DNA from: Sipunculus nudus
Taxonomy: Eukaryota > Annelida > Sipuncula > Golfingiida > Sipunculidae
Assembly: GCA_026874595.1 (NCBI GenBank)
Contig: CM049306.1
Span: forward strand, 96,465,642-96,529,641
Direction: 5' to 3'
Length of the DNA: 64,000 nucleotides
The notes beneath the pieces are model-generated. The model was not told the DNA's origin, made no database searches, and was given only the letters and a program-made list of their open reading frames with translations. Shown piece after piece: positions 11,601-24,576 of the stretch. Position 1 is the stretch's first letter; every line of letters begins with the position of its first letter. The translations under genes were made by a program, and so were the position numbers.

Positions 11601-14600
11601 GTAGACAGCACTTTGTACACATCTACTTTTTTATGAGAATTTAAGGATTACTGTTATTATACTCATCTGAGTGTCAGAGTTATTTTAAATTCATGAAATT
11701 GTTTCTTTTCTAGTCAAACTATGGATAATGTAGAAGAAGAGGAAGTGTTTTTTGGCCCAGTTAACTTCAAAGAGAAATTGGCCGTCATGGCCATCCAAGA
11801 CACAATTCATCCTGCAGATGATGTTATTGATGAAGACTGGGAAAAAATCCAGCAAGAAGCCATGAATGTTGTCACAGCCATCAAAGAAGCAACACCTTTG
11901 ATGCCTCAAAAGAAAACTAAAAGACGTATCGAAAGGGTATCCCCTGAACTTCCAAAGCCAGTGAAGAGGATACGTAAACACAGTAGTCCAATGTTGGTGG
12001 AGTTAAGCCCTTATGATAAAATGTCTTTTTCACCAGAAAAGGCTGCTTCACCAGAAAAGTCCCCTTCACCAAAAGAACTGGAGAAAGCCCTAACCGTGAA
12101 AGAACTTCCAAAATGTAATCCTAGGTATACACTGGACTTTGAAGCAATTGAAAATGGTACAGATCCTGCACTACAAACAAGAATGGCAGCTATTGGTGGA
12201 CCATCACCTGCAAAACAGAGATGCATTAATAAAGATGACACCAAACAGAAATGTGTTGATAAAGTTGAAACCAGACAGAGGTTTATAGATAAAAGTGACA
12301 ATAAAGAGTCTAAGATGCCCATGAAGAGAAGAAGTCTTCAGGCCCCAGGACCTGCTGCCAAGTTTGGTTTTAAGTCTCAGGTAGGATAATCTGAAACTTG
12401 GTTGCTACCTCTAATTTGCTGAAGCCATTTTCAGCAGGGTTGAGCAGTAAGAGGGCCTCCCCCCCCCCAATAAACAAGAACAGCATTATTTATAAAATTT
12501 TTTTATCTTTATGAAAGCTTGTTCATCTACATTGTGCCAGGAAATACTAAAGTACATGATTTAAATTGACATAAGGTTGAGGATAATGACACAAATAAAA
12601 CAAATATTATACCAATTTAGTAAGGTAGTACTGAGACTGCAGGGGGATCCAAGTTTAACTTAGAGCAGTAATTTGCATGCTGATTTAATTATAAAGCTTT
12701 ACAGTGGGTACAAATGTTTGACTGGTCAAATGACATAAGTTCAAGGATAAATGTCCTAAATAAGATGCTTCACTGTGCCAGTTTCACCTATCAACCACTT
12801 CACTCCCCCACAGGGCCCGATAGCAGGTCACCAACTTGGCAACCTTCTGCAGACCAAGTCTGTTCTGGAGTTTGTTTTGTATGTGGCTGATGCTTGAAAA
12901 AACACTCTAAAGATGCCGAACTGGCAAGCATGTACAAGAGTTTTGTTTCTTTGTTACATAAATCCTGGTTAAATGTGTCTTTATACACTTCCACCAATCA
13001 GTTGGTTTTGTCTTTGTGATAACAGCCTCATGCAACAGTGACTTTGGAATATTTGTTGAGTCTGCAGTGAAGTTCAGTAAGTCAGGAAGAAGGTCAGGGC
13101 AGAATTGAAGCAGGTTTTCATGAGCAGCACTGATTTGATCTGGAAGAAATTTCTTTCCTCTGTAGACTGGATGGATGATGTAGGCCTGAAGTGACTACTG
13201 GTTATCGCTTGGTTAAACTTTTCTTAACCTTGTCCTCGTGGGGTTCAAGCTCTGGTTCACCAAGCAAGTCAAGCCCTGCCTCACAAGCATCAGCAATTGT
13301 AGCACTGTCAGACTGAAGTCTGTCCAGTGCAATTCCAATTGGCCTTAATTGTTGATAGAGATGTTGAGCTTCTTTGATCAAGTTTTCGGCTAAAGATCAT
13401 CTCAAGTCTAATTAAGTTTTGTCACAAAACTGTTTCCCTTCCACCTGTCCATCCACTAACCCACATGAGGGCATGTTGAGTGGTGATGATTTGTAAAATT
13501 ATATCTGGACTGATTATATATCAGCAGGTATAGTAAACGATCAATGATTTTCTGTTATAGGTTTGTTTATGACAGTAAAAATCAAACTAATTATGACTAT
13601 TTATGGTGGCTTGCAGGCAAAAAGTCGCCAGAGTGTAGGTGCCCCAAGGTCAACAACCCCATCATCCCTCAATGTCAGCCTACAAAGCCAGCCAAAGTCA
13701 GGGAGTAAAAACAACAATTCTAAAAAGTCAGACCCGACCAGTGATAACAACAGACACTCAAAACCACAGTCACCCAGAAAATCACAGAAACCAGTTTCTT
13801 CACTTGTCACTCAGTTCAAGCCACTTGTTAACAAAGATACAGGAAAACCACAGCTAAGATCATCTCAAACTATTCCTCTCCCTAAGACGGCTAGTAACAA
13901 GGAGAAAACGACACCTTCAGTTGCCAGTGCAGCAGCAAAGGAAAGGACAGGTGCTCGTAGATCCCTCGGGAGCGCCCTCCAGGGACCGTCAACCAAGGTG
14001 CCTGCTTGTAAGTCAGGGTTAATAAAACCTGGTATGCTCCAGCAGAAGAGTGGACTACCTCGTGGGCCAACAAAATCATCATCAACTGAAGCACCCTCCC
14101 ACAAAGGACCAATGAAAGCCACTCTTCCCATGCCAAGTCAGTTGAAAAAGCCATCATCAATCAAAAAGATTGTGAAGTCTACAACTTGTAAGTACCTTGG
14201 ATATTCCCATTTACTTAACACTGTTTGTAAGGCTTTACAATATCCCCTCAATAATTACCAGGATTTTAACTAATTTTTGTACACTCACTTTGACCTTTAC
14301 TATAAAAATATCTCACCAAGGTTTGATACTCAACAGAATCTCTGCATATATTTTTTGGGTCATATTAGGCACTCTTTAGTGCTTTTGTTGCATTTATGTT
14401 GAAATGTTTAACACTCCACCTGACTTAATATCATGCAAAGTGGCAGAATTGTGCTCATCCAGAATGTTAAAAACCTGTCTTGTAGGTCTCATGGACAAGA
14501 ATGTGGTTAGAAGCTGACAAGATGCTGAGTTTAGATGTGCAGGGATTTTACTTAACATTACCCAGACATTTAACCAGAAAGCTATTTAATAGGCATGACA

Positions 14601-17600
14601 GAGCAAAATGCAGAAGTGAAGAGTTATAATATCTTTTGTGCTTTTTATTAAAATATAACACAAGCCTCTGTGTATGCCAGGTATTTATCCAGATGACATT
14701 TATTTAAAGGAAAGTTTCTACTAATAATACTAATAATATAGGGAGCATGTTTATACCAATATCTGCATGAAATCAACCTTAGAATGGCGCGGTACAGGTT
14801 TCTTAACTTTTTAAAAATATAATTTTTTAAAAAATGTACAGTACCATTCATATCAGAAACTGATATCAGTAGTTTGTGGTCATTTTATGTTGATGTCGAC
14901 TCAAGGGTTTAGGTTAGATTTATATTCTAGATGTACTTTACAGGCAATGTCAGGTAAACCCTGCAACTGATTTTGTAATTCTAGACAAATTGCTCATTGC
15001 CAGCAATCTAAATTGGATATTCCTTTCAGACAAAATATGTCATATCAATCATATTCTTGTTCAAGTGAAGCCCACAAATGCATGAGTCAAATTTGATATC
15101 TTTGGGGGACAGATCTTGCATGACATCACTTTTTCAGATACATTATGTACAGCAGGAAGAAAGGAAGCAGTTGCAGTTTTGAATATGGGATATCGCTAAT
15201 ACCTAGTGGTGGGCCGATCATTGAGTTTTATCGAAAGTCAGTCGCTTTGCTGCCACTATCAAGCGCTTGATTATCAAAAGCAACTCGATTACATTATAAT
15301 CATGATTGTTTATTATTGTTTAAAAATTATTCTTCCTTTTTTTACAACATTCTGCGCTTCATATAATGACTGTGTTCCCAAGTAACTTCCGTATGTAACT
15401 GAGTATGACATGGTAGATTGTAGAACGCATCATTATGATCAAACTGATAACTGGCAATGAAAATCAAACAACAGTGACCTAGATTTTCAAACAAAAAACA
15501 AATAGAAATAATTACCTGAAAGCCTTTAGGCAGTTAACGTTTTTACAAATAGATCAAACGTGATCAATTTTTACCCGAAAAATTTATGGGCCTGTTATTT
15601 TTCTGGTTGGCCCGTGAAAGTCGGCAGTGATCAAAATTGTTATAAAATTGAAAGTCCTTACTGGTGGTGAAGTTAAAATAATAGGCGGGAGTATTCATGA
15701 GGGCCAGCAAGTAGATGTCCTGGGTTGTTGTTTAATTCTTGATTATTCTAATTAATTAAAATGAAACTTTGAATAGCATATACTCAGTAATAATAGGAAA
15801 ATATAAAAAAGGCAAAAACTTCTTTTCTTTAGGTGGAGTTATTTAGACATGCGGGCTGTGTTAAGAAAGGATAGTTTCACAGATAATTGCATATTTCTTT
15901 ATAATTGTCTGAACCAATTAATAATTGATCATTGATCGGTTTGCTCAAACCCATGATCAATTATGAAAAAGTAACTGACTCCCACCACTACTAATACTTA
16001 TACTCTTGTGTGTGGAGGCCGTAAATGACTGCCTGCTTGAAAAAAATGCAGGCAAACAACTAGTGCCCCCTAGCGTCAAGCCTGACCAGCCCATTATTCA
16101 ACACAGCAGTGTGGGCACAGGAAACATGAAAAGACATCAGAAATTGCTGCATTCTGCCAGGTTTGTGTTAGAATTTGATCTTGAATCAATTGCCTTGTAG
16201 GATGATATACTATAAGGGAAACTTACACAGGGTCTTTCAGTCATTGATAAATGTCAAAATTTGCAAGTTTCCTTGAATTTGTCTTATACTCTGGTACCAA
16301 ACAATTGCAACCTGGTATTTATTCAATTATCATATTAATTAAATTGAGTCCATAGCATATATAAGCTATATATAAGTAGGGAAAGTCAGTTTCTACCATG
16401 CTTATGAGTGTCTGGCTGAACATGCTTGCCTGCACAAACGGGCTTCCTGCTGCGCCAGCGAGTTGTTTTCCACCTTCATCTGCATGAGAGGCTGCATTAG
16501 CGATATCCTGTATTTTGTTCTCTTTTCAGCCAGAACTTCCTCAACAGACATCACAGAGACTCCAGTGAAAGAGAACAAATGTGTGAAGCCAAAACAAATA
16601 CTGTCACAGACTGTGACCCCACCCAGACAGAGGTAGGACTCATTATTTATAGATGTAAAGGATACAAAGCCACCTGTTCTAGAGCTCTAAAGTTATATAT
16701 TTTAACATCTCTATAAAAGTTTGGAACTACATGTCAGCACAGCCAACCAGTATGGTTACCAAAGTTATAAGGTCATGCGTCTTGAACTGGTCCATTTGTG
16801 TTACATAGGGTATTTTTGACAGACCTGTGTTTGTTTTTTTTCTTTAACATATCATCATTAGATGTAAAACCCTAGTCATAGCATAGCTAAAGTACATATA
16901 TTCTAAAAACTCTTTTCCTAGGCTGTCTATTTGAATTCAAACCTCCAAAATAAAAATGGAAGATGCTGTAAGACAATGAATGAGAATTTTTCCCAAAAAA
17001 AGGTCTCTTTACTAAATGTAACAGAAAAATATAAAAAAATTCCTCAGTACTGTACAAAGTCCCTTAAATCACATTCTGTGATCAAAATATTACTAGATGC
17101 AATGCAGTGCAATAAAGTGAGATGTTGTTTCCACTGAAATTATACAACAATTATTAACATGAAATTTCTAAAGAGTTTACACTGAAATTGTGCCTCATAT
17201 AACATATAAAATATTCCTTTAGTAGTATTTGCCTACCTTAAACAACAAATTAAAAATATATATAAAAACATGTTAGACTTAGAGCATGGAAAAATCACAT
17301 ACAGTCAAATGTAACTTACTTTACATTGGTACAGAGACAGTGCATAGGATGTCCTTGTGATCGGTTTTTGAGAGAACATGCTACTAAGGATTTTTTTATG
17401 TTCTGAGGGCTCCACAACTACATAAAGAATACTTTCTTTGTATATAATGGCTTGTTTTGTGTCCTCTTTGTACAGTAAATTCCACTGGTTGACTATTATA
17501 ATGCTGATAATAATGGGCCATCACTGCTTAAGCACCTTTTGACAATGACTGCCCATAATCACAATGTTTTTCCTCCTGTACAGTTAGAATACCACAGGAT

Positions 17601-20600
17601 GTTGTGGGAAAAAGGTAATAGTCATCCAGTGACTGCAGAGCAGGCATAATTGCAATGAGTGAGTCAGTGTTTATCACTGAAACAAGTTGCTCATGTACTC
17701 TGTGGAAGGAAGCTAAGTCTGCCTCAGTCGGTGCTAGATCAGGGTAACCATTGTATTTTTTATTTTTTATGGATTTTCTACAACAGAGGCAAATAAAACA
17801 TCTCTAAAAGGAGTCACAGTCTTCATTCTCATATTTGTCATTTTCTTTGTTGATGCAAGAAATACAATACCATAAGTCTTAATCTAACAGTGGCCAAGCC
17901 GCAGTGGCCGAGCCGCCTCCACCCTTCATTGTGTGTGTTTCATGCCTGACAACTTAATACATTGCTGACATGCAAAAACTTGTAAAGACAGACAGAAACT
18001 AGACAAGAAATCCTAAAGAATGGTACCAAACTTCTTTGATTTTTCAGTTCAACACTGGAAGTGCATGCAAAAAGAAAATAATTTTGGGAAAAATGTGTAA
18101 CAAACCCACCCTTTTAAGGGGACCAGTTATGATACACCAACATTAGCTTTTTTATACTCCCATCATATGATGGGAGTATAATGGTATACCCACTGTCCAT
18201 CTGTTATCTTTTAGTGTCACCCCTATAACTTACTGGGGCTTTGATGGATTTTCACAAAACTCACCTTAACTACTTACCAACAGATTATCTTGTCCGAGTT
18301 TGATTATGTGCAGCATCGATGCATATTTAATAAGTTCACAGGTCATTAGGCTACTTTGTGGTGTCGCCTCAATAAATTATGAAGAGTATGAAGGATTTTG
18401 ATAAAACTCACCAGAAATGTTAATCAACAAAATATCTCACCAAAGTTTGATTTCCAGCAAAATTCATGCATATTTAATGAGGTCAGAGGTCACCAGATAC
18501 ACAACGGGCAATTTATGCATGTTTCAGCTGTCTTGTTTTAACTGGTTCTTGACTTAGCCATTGTTATTCATCATGGCATATGCTCCCTTATAAAAGATTA
18601 GGATAGGCATACCATAAATCCTGAGTTAAATTATTAGCTATGATTAATTAGGTAATATTTCTGTATGGTCTTCTTAGAGAATTTTTTAGGTTTCATTTTC
18701 TGTTTCATCTAACCTGAACATAACTACCATGTAAACTTGCTGTGCTGTTAAAAATTGTAAATTGTATGAATGAGCAGTGGATTTTTAAGGTTTAACACCA
18801 TTGGTAGACCCTTTAAAGTAAGATGGTTAACTTCATTGTTTGACTCACCTTTGACTAAGAAAGCATTTTTTTTAACTTCTCACCTGTTATATGTTTTGTT
18901 CTGTTTTTGTTGCTGTTTATGCTTCCCTTGGTGTTATAACTACTAGTGAGAACAGTGATCGACTCAGCACCCCAGCCTCCATTAAGAAGTCAGCACGTAA
19001 GTCTCTGCTCCCCACACCAAAGAAGAGTGTGTCATCCATAGGCTCTGCGGACTCTAGTGTGTAAGTTTAACCAAAGCTGAATGCAGAGTGAACAGAGATA
19101 TATTCCTCTTCACATATTCCGTCTGTATGAAGGCATCATTTCTTGGTCTTTTTGAGCTCTCATTTCAACATGCAAACACTGTTTTAATAAATGTTTACAA
19201 TAAAGAATTTAATTTTTTTTACCTGAAAACATCACCCATTACTTCCCTTTTTATACTGCTGTTCTGTTGACAGGTCATATTGGCAGAGTTCTTGTGGTGT
19301 TGCCACAATATTTTACAAGGTTTTTGATGGATTTTCATGAAACTTGCAATAAATATTTACCATTGAAAATTCTTGCATGAGTTTGACTCTAGGCAAATTC
19401 GATACATATGTAATGAGGTCAGAGGTCACAGGACTTTGTTAGAGTGTCCCTGCAAATACTGACCAAGAATTCAACAAATTTTTATGACACTTACTCTGAA
19501 TCTTAACCATAAAATATCTCAACAGAGTTTGATATGCAGCAAAACTGTGCATATTTAATGAGGTTATAGGTCTCATAACAGGCATATTAATATTATTATG
19601 CACTCTGGGATGCTCTTGTTAACATGTGTGTTGAAATTTTTACACATGAACATAAGTTTGAAACTAGTTACTGTAGCATAGATTAAGATAATAATTATAT
19701 TTACATATGATGATACTGTACTCTGTTCCAACACCCCTGTCCACCTAGTTTTTTGCGATATTTCTTTCACATATATTTTGTTTGCCACAACAAATTAGCT
19801 TTTTTCAAAGTAATGTGGCAATTTATGACTTGTGATGATTTGAATAAGCATGAAATAAATATATTTAGTTTGCAACGCTGGGATGGTGTTGACCTGTCGA
19901 GAAAGGGCGCAAAAATGATGGCGTCAGATCAAGTGGCCATATCTGTTTATCCATGTAATGTAGGAGGGACGTATGTGTGATGTAATAATCATATGACATA
20001 CAAATACCACTGTGAGGTCATCAATATAAATAGACAAGTTTATGTAAATTTAGGCCGTTGTCTTAGGTCATCACTGACCTGACGCAAGACGGTACATCTG
20101 TTCAGTCATCTTTCTTTCTGGATTAATCATATGTAATCCATACATGGGAGAGTATTATATTGTTGTTAGATTATCGCCACATTTGTCTGATTTGCCTCTT
20201 TGTTATATAAAGGTTTAGTGCATTGTATAAAAATTTAAATGAAAATTCAGTTGGACAGGGGTAGTGGAATGGAGTATAATAGTAAAAATGGAAATAATAA
20301 TACAAATGATAACATATCATATAATGTCACTACATTGAATTTTTTAATATGATTTGGCAAGAAATTATTTTGATTCCAGCCAATGAATTGGTCAGTAACA
20401 TTGGTTTCTTTTCTTATTTTTACTAGTTTTGGTAGGAATGGAAGCAGTGTGTCATCTGTTGAATCATTTGTTTCATTGGACACTCCAGCAAAGAAAACCT
20501 TAGGCCAGTCCAACCCACTAACTGGAAAGGTAAGTGGTGTCACAGGTTTGATGGTCTCTGTAAATGACCCCCTTGTAATAACAATGCAGCCTGAATACAG

Positions 20601-22961
20601 CCACAAATTAACTTGGTGAATATGATCATATTTGCAACATTGATTTTATATTCTATTTTTCTGCCTAAACCAAGCTTGATATTTGAAATTCATATTCATT
20701 AATAAATGCAAATGATAAATGTGACCATTTAGGTCGAATCCTTATCCTAATAATATACCAAGTGTATGCTTCAAAATTTGTTAATTTGCTGTGACAGTAG
20801 TTGTAATTTTATTGTTGTAGTGGAGGTTTCATCTTTAAAATTATTGTGTTTAAATTTTTAAATAAACAGTACAGACATAGATACTCTGAGAATAAGTTGT
20901 GATATAACCGCCAGTGACAGGTCTAAAGATGTCATTTCTTGCACCTTTAACGTGAGAGAATTATCAGTATAAGCTTGAGGCATGCCAGGAGGACAGTATG
21001 AAAGTCAATGTACGCAGTTATCTTAGGGGGTTATGGCAGTTCAGATGTTGGCCATGCTGTTTCTTACAATACCCACCAACTTATTAAATTATACTGAATG
21101 CCTTGCACATTACATTTTACTGAATAAGTTTTCTTATGATTGTAAATATAAATAGACTATGAATCTTTATGCTTGTAGGGTGCCTGCAAATAATGCTTGA
21201 TCCATTTTTAGCTCAGCTGACTTAAGTCATCTGAGCTATAGTCATGGTCCATTGTCTGTTGTCCGTCCGTCTATCCGTCCTGCATTCGTCCTTAAGACAG
21301 GCACTTTTCCACACTGTTGGACCTACGAATCTGAAATTGGACATACTGTTAGATGTCCCAAAAAGCTCTTACCAAACTGAAAACTGGGTCACTGCAACTT
21401 CGTTCCTTCGAAAAATTAAGGAAAAACCTAAAATTTCCACTAAAAACCTATTATCACACTTCAGGACTGCCTTATATCAAAACCACTTATCTGTTTTTCT
21501 TAATATTTATCAGAAGTATTCTTCTATAAATTTCCTATATACATGCCAGAAATTAAGTCTGTAAAATGTAATTTCCTCTAAGTAATTGGTCCAAACATAA
21601 TGGACTTTGTAAAAAATCAGGAAAAATATATACTGACGTAACAAGAAAATTTTTGTAGCTAGAGAATTTTTTTCAAGTATATAACTTTGTTCAATTAAGA
21701 TTCAATTGTATACCCAAAATTAGATCTGAATTATGTAAATTTTATAAGTTATCAGCATAAACATAAAATCAGTACCCCTTAAATTTTGCCCAACCTTGCA
21801 TGTTTTTTCTTGTGAGTACTGTAAGTTTAATTTTAACAACATGTAAACATAAGTTTTAATTTGTTTAGATCTGATATTAAAAAATAAAAGGTTGAAGAGT
21901 AGGCTAGTTATTGAATTTTTTCTCAAGGCTCTATTGTAGTCACTTGCTTTGTTACAGATGCAGGTAGGCCACTCCTGGTCACTGTAAGTTAGTTATGCCA
22001 GGGTTACAGTCACTGGGGGAGATCCCCTGCTGTGACAGGTGTACAGTTGTTCTCATATCACCCCCCCCCCCTTCCCCTCCCCCCCCCCCCAGTGAATATA
22101 TAAACATACATTTGTATGCATGATGTGGTGTTATCTGACAAGATTAAGATTTATTATGATGCAATTAAGATTTATGAATCAAATTTTATATTCAGATATA
22201 TGTGTTATATTGGAAATGTATAGAAAAATAAACTTAAAATAAAAAAAAAATGAGGATCTAATACAAACATGTGTTTATTATTTTCCAGCCTCAGCAGATT
22301 TTGAGATCAGGCTTTGTTTGCCCTTAATGTAAATGCTGAAGTGTTGTTAATCCCACCATCATCCCCCACCACCCCTGCTGTCATTGATTCCTTATCACCT
22401 GTCTACTGGGACATTAGTTTTTATTGCAAATGTCTACAATTTATTTAATTTAAAAAATAATTGGATATGAAAAAATTAAGATCTAATTGAAACATATTCT
22501 TGCATCAGGAGAATGGAACATAAAGTGATCAGCTCTGTCTGTGCATCATCTCTCTGTTATCAATAAGTTTATATTTATTTTGAAATTTTCATATAAGCAT
22601 TGTTTGAATAACTTTCTTATGCTGTATGTGTATGGATTTAAGCTATTAAAGTCTGAAATTTGAAAGTAACTTATATATTCAGATGTGTAATATTGCAGAT
22701 GAAGAACTTAAAAAAAAATTGATCTAATAAAAGAAATTAAGAAATAAGTGAAACTTCATATATTATCAGCTTTGTTTGTCTACCAGTCTATCTGTCCTTT
22801 TTTAGCTCAGCTGACTATAAGTCAGTATAAATGCTGTGTGCTAGGCTGTTACATAACACCTTCACTTCTGGCTTACTACCTCTGTGAGTGTCTGGGTCAG
22901 GCTGGGTCAGGCAGTAATCTCTTTCTCTTTCCCTCTCTCTCTGGCAGTCTAGCTCTCTCTT

Positions 22962-23002
<41 letters not shown>

Positions 23003-24532
23003 TTTTATGCCCCCGCCACAAAGTCCGTCCTTCCGTCATTCCAAAATCAAACAGTTGTACGGACTTTTTTTCGCAATGCCTGCAGATATTGGCCTGATTT
23101 TTGGTGTGTGGGCAGATATAGACCAGTTACAGATCAAGTTCGTGTTTCGTCCCGGTTGACCTACTTTTGACTGTTTTACGGCTCCTAAACTTAGAAAATT
23201 TCATGAAAAATAGAAATTTCATGACAAATACACATGTACGAACTTTTTTTCGCAATGCCTGCAGATATTGGCCTGATTTTTGGTGTGTAGGCAGATAATG
23301 ACCAGTTACAGATCGAGTTCGCATTTTGTCCTAGTTGACCTACTTTTGACTGTTTTACCGCTCCTAAACTTAGAAAATTTCATGAAAAATAGAAATTTTC
23401 ATGACAAATACACATGTACAGACTTTTTTTCACAATGCCTGCAGATATTGGCCTGATTTTTGGTGTGTAGGCTGATAATGACCAGTTACAGATCGAGTTA
23501 GCGTCCCGGTTGACCTACTTTTGAAAGTTTTACGCCTCCTTAACTTAGAAAATTTCATGAAAAATAGAAATATTCATGACAGATACACATGTACGTACTT
23601 TTTTCGCAATGCCTGCAGGTATTGGCCTGATTTTTGGTGTGTGGGCAGATATAGACCAGTTACAGATCGAGTTCGCGTTTCGTCCCGGTTGACCTACTTT
23701 TGACCGTTTTACGGCTCCTGAACATAGAAAATTTCATTAAAAAATATGAAATTTCATGACAAATACACATGTACGGACTTTTTTTCGCAATGCATGCAGA
23801 TATTGGCCTGATTTTTGGTGTGTTGGCAGATATTGACAAGTTACAGATCGAGTTCGCGTTTTGTCCCAGTTGACCTACTTTTGACCATTTGACGGTGCTC
23901 TAACATAGAAAATTTCATAAAAAAGTGCACATGTATGGACTTTTTTTCGCAGTGCCTGCAGATACGGGCCTGATTTTTGGTGTGTAGGCAGATTATGACC
24001 AGTTACAGATCGAGTTCTTGTTTTGTCCCAGTTGACCTACTTTTGACCATTTGACTGCTCCTGAACATAGAAAGTTTCATGAAAAATAGAAATTTTCATA
24101 TCAAATGCATAATAACTGACTTTTTTTCCTCAATGCCTGCAGATACCACCCTGATTTTTTATGTGTGGGCAGATAATGACAGTTACAGATAGAGTTCGCG
24201 TTTCGTCCCGGTTGACCTACTTTTCATTGTTTTACAGCTCCTAAACATAGAAAATTCCATGAAAGACAGAAATTTTTATGAAAAATGCACATGTATGGAC
24301 TTTTTTTCACAATGCCTGCATATACTGGCATGATTTTTGGTGTGTTGCTTGATAATGACCCGTTACAGATCAAGTTTGCATTTTGCCCTTGTTGACCTAC
24401 TTTTGACCATACGACACCTCCTGAACTTAAAAAAATTTTCAAAATTTTACAAATGCTTCTAATTTGGCCCAGGTGGGGGCATTCGTGTCGTTCCGACACA
24501 TCTAGTTCTGTTTCTCTCTTTCTCTTTTTCTG

Positions 24533-24576
<44 letters not shown>

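Noticed and set aside
21958-21963. Six-nt microexon ATGCAG between TTACAG and GTAGGC
   Set aside because: Phases would allow it between GTSE1-like exons 9 and 10, but such strings occur by chance and nothing else supports it.
22748-23170. 140-residue frame with a Ser/Leu-rich centre
   Set aside because: It runs through a TC microsatellite into a transposable element.
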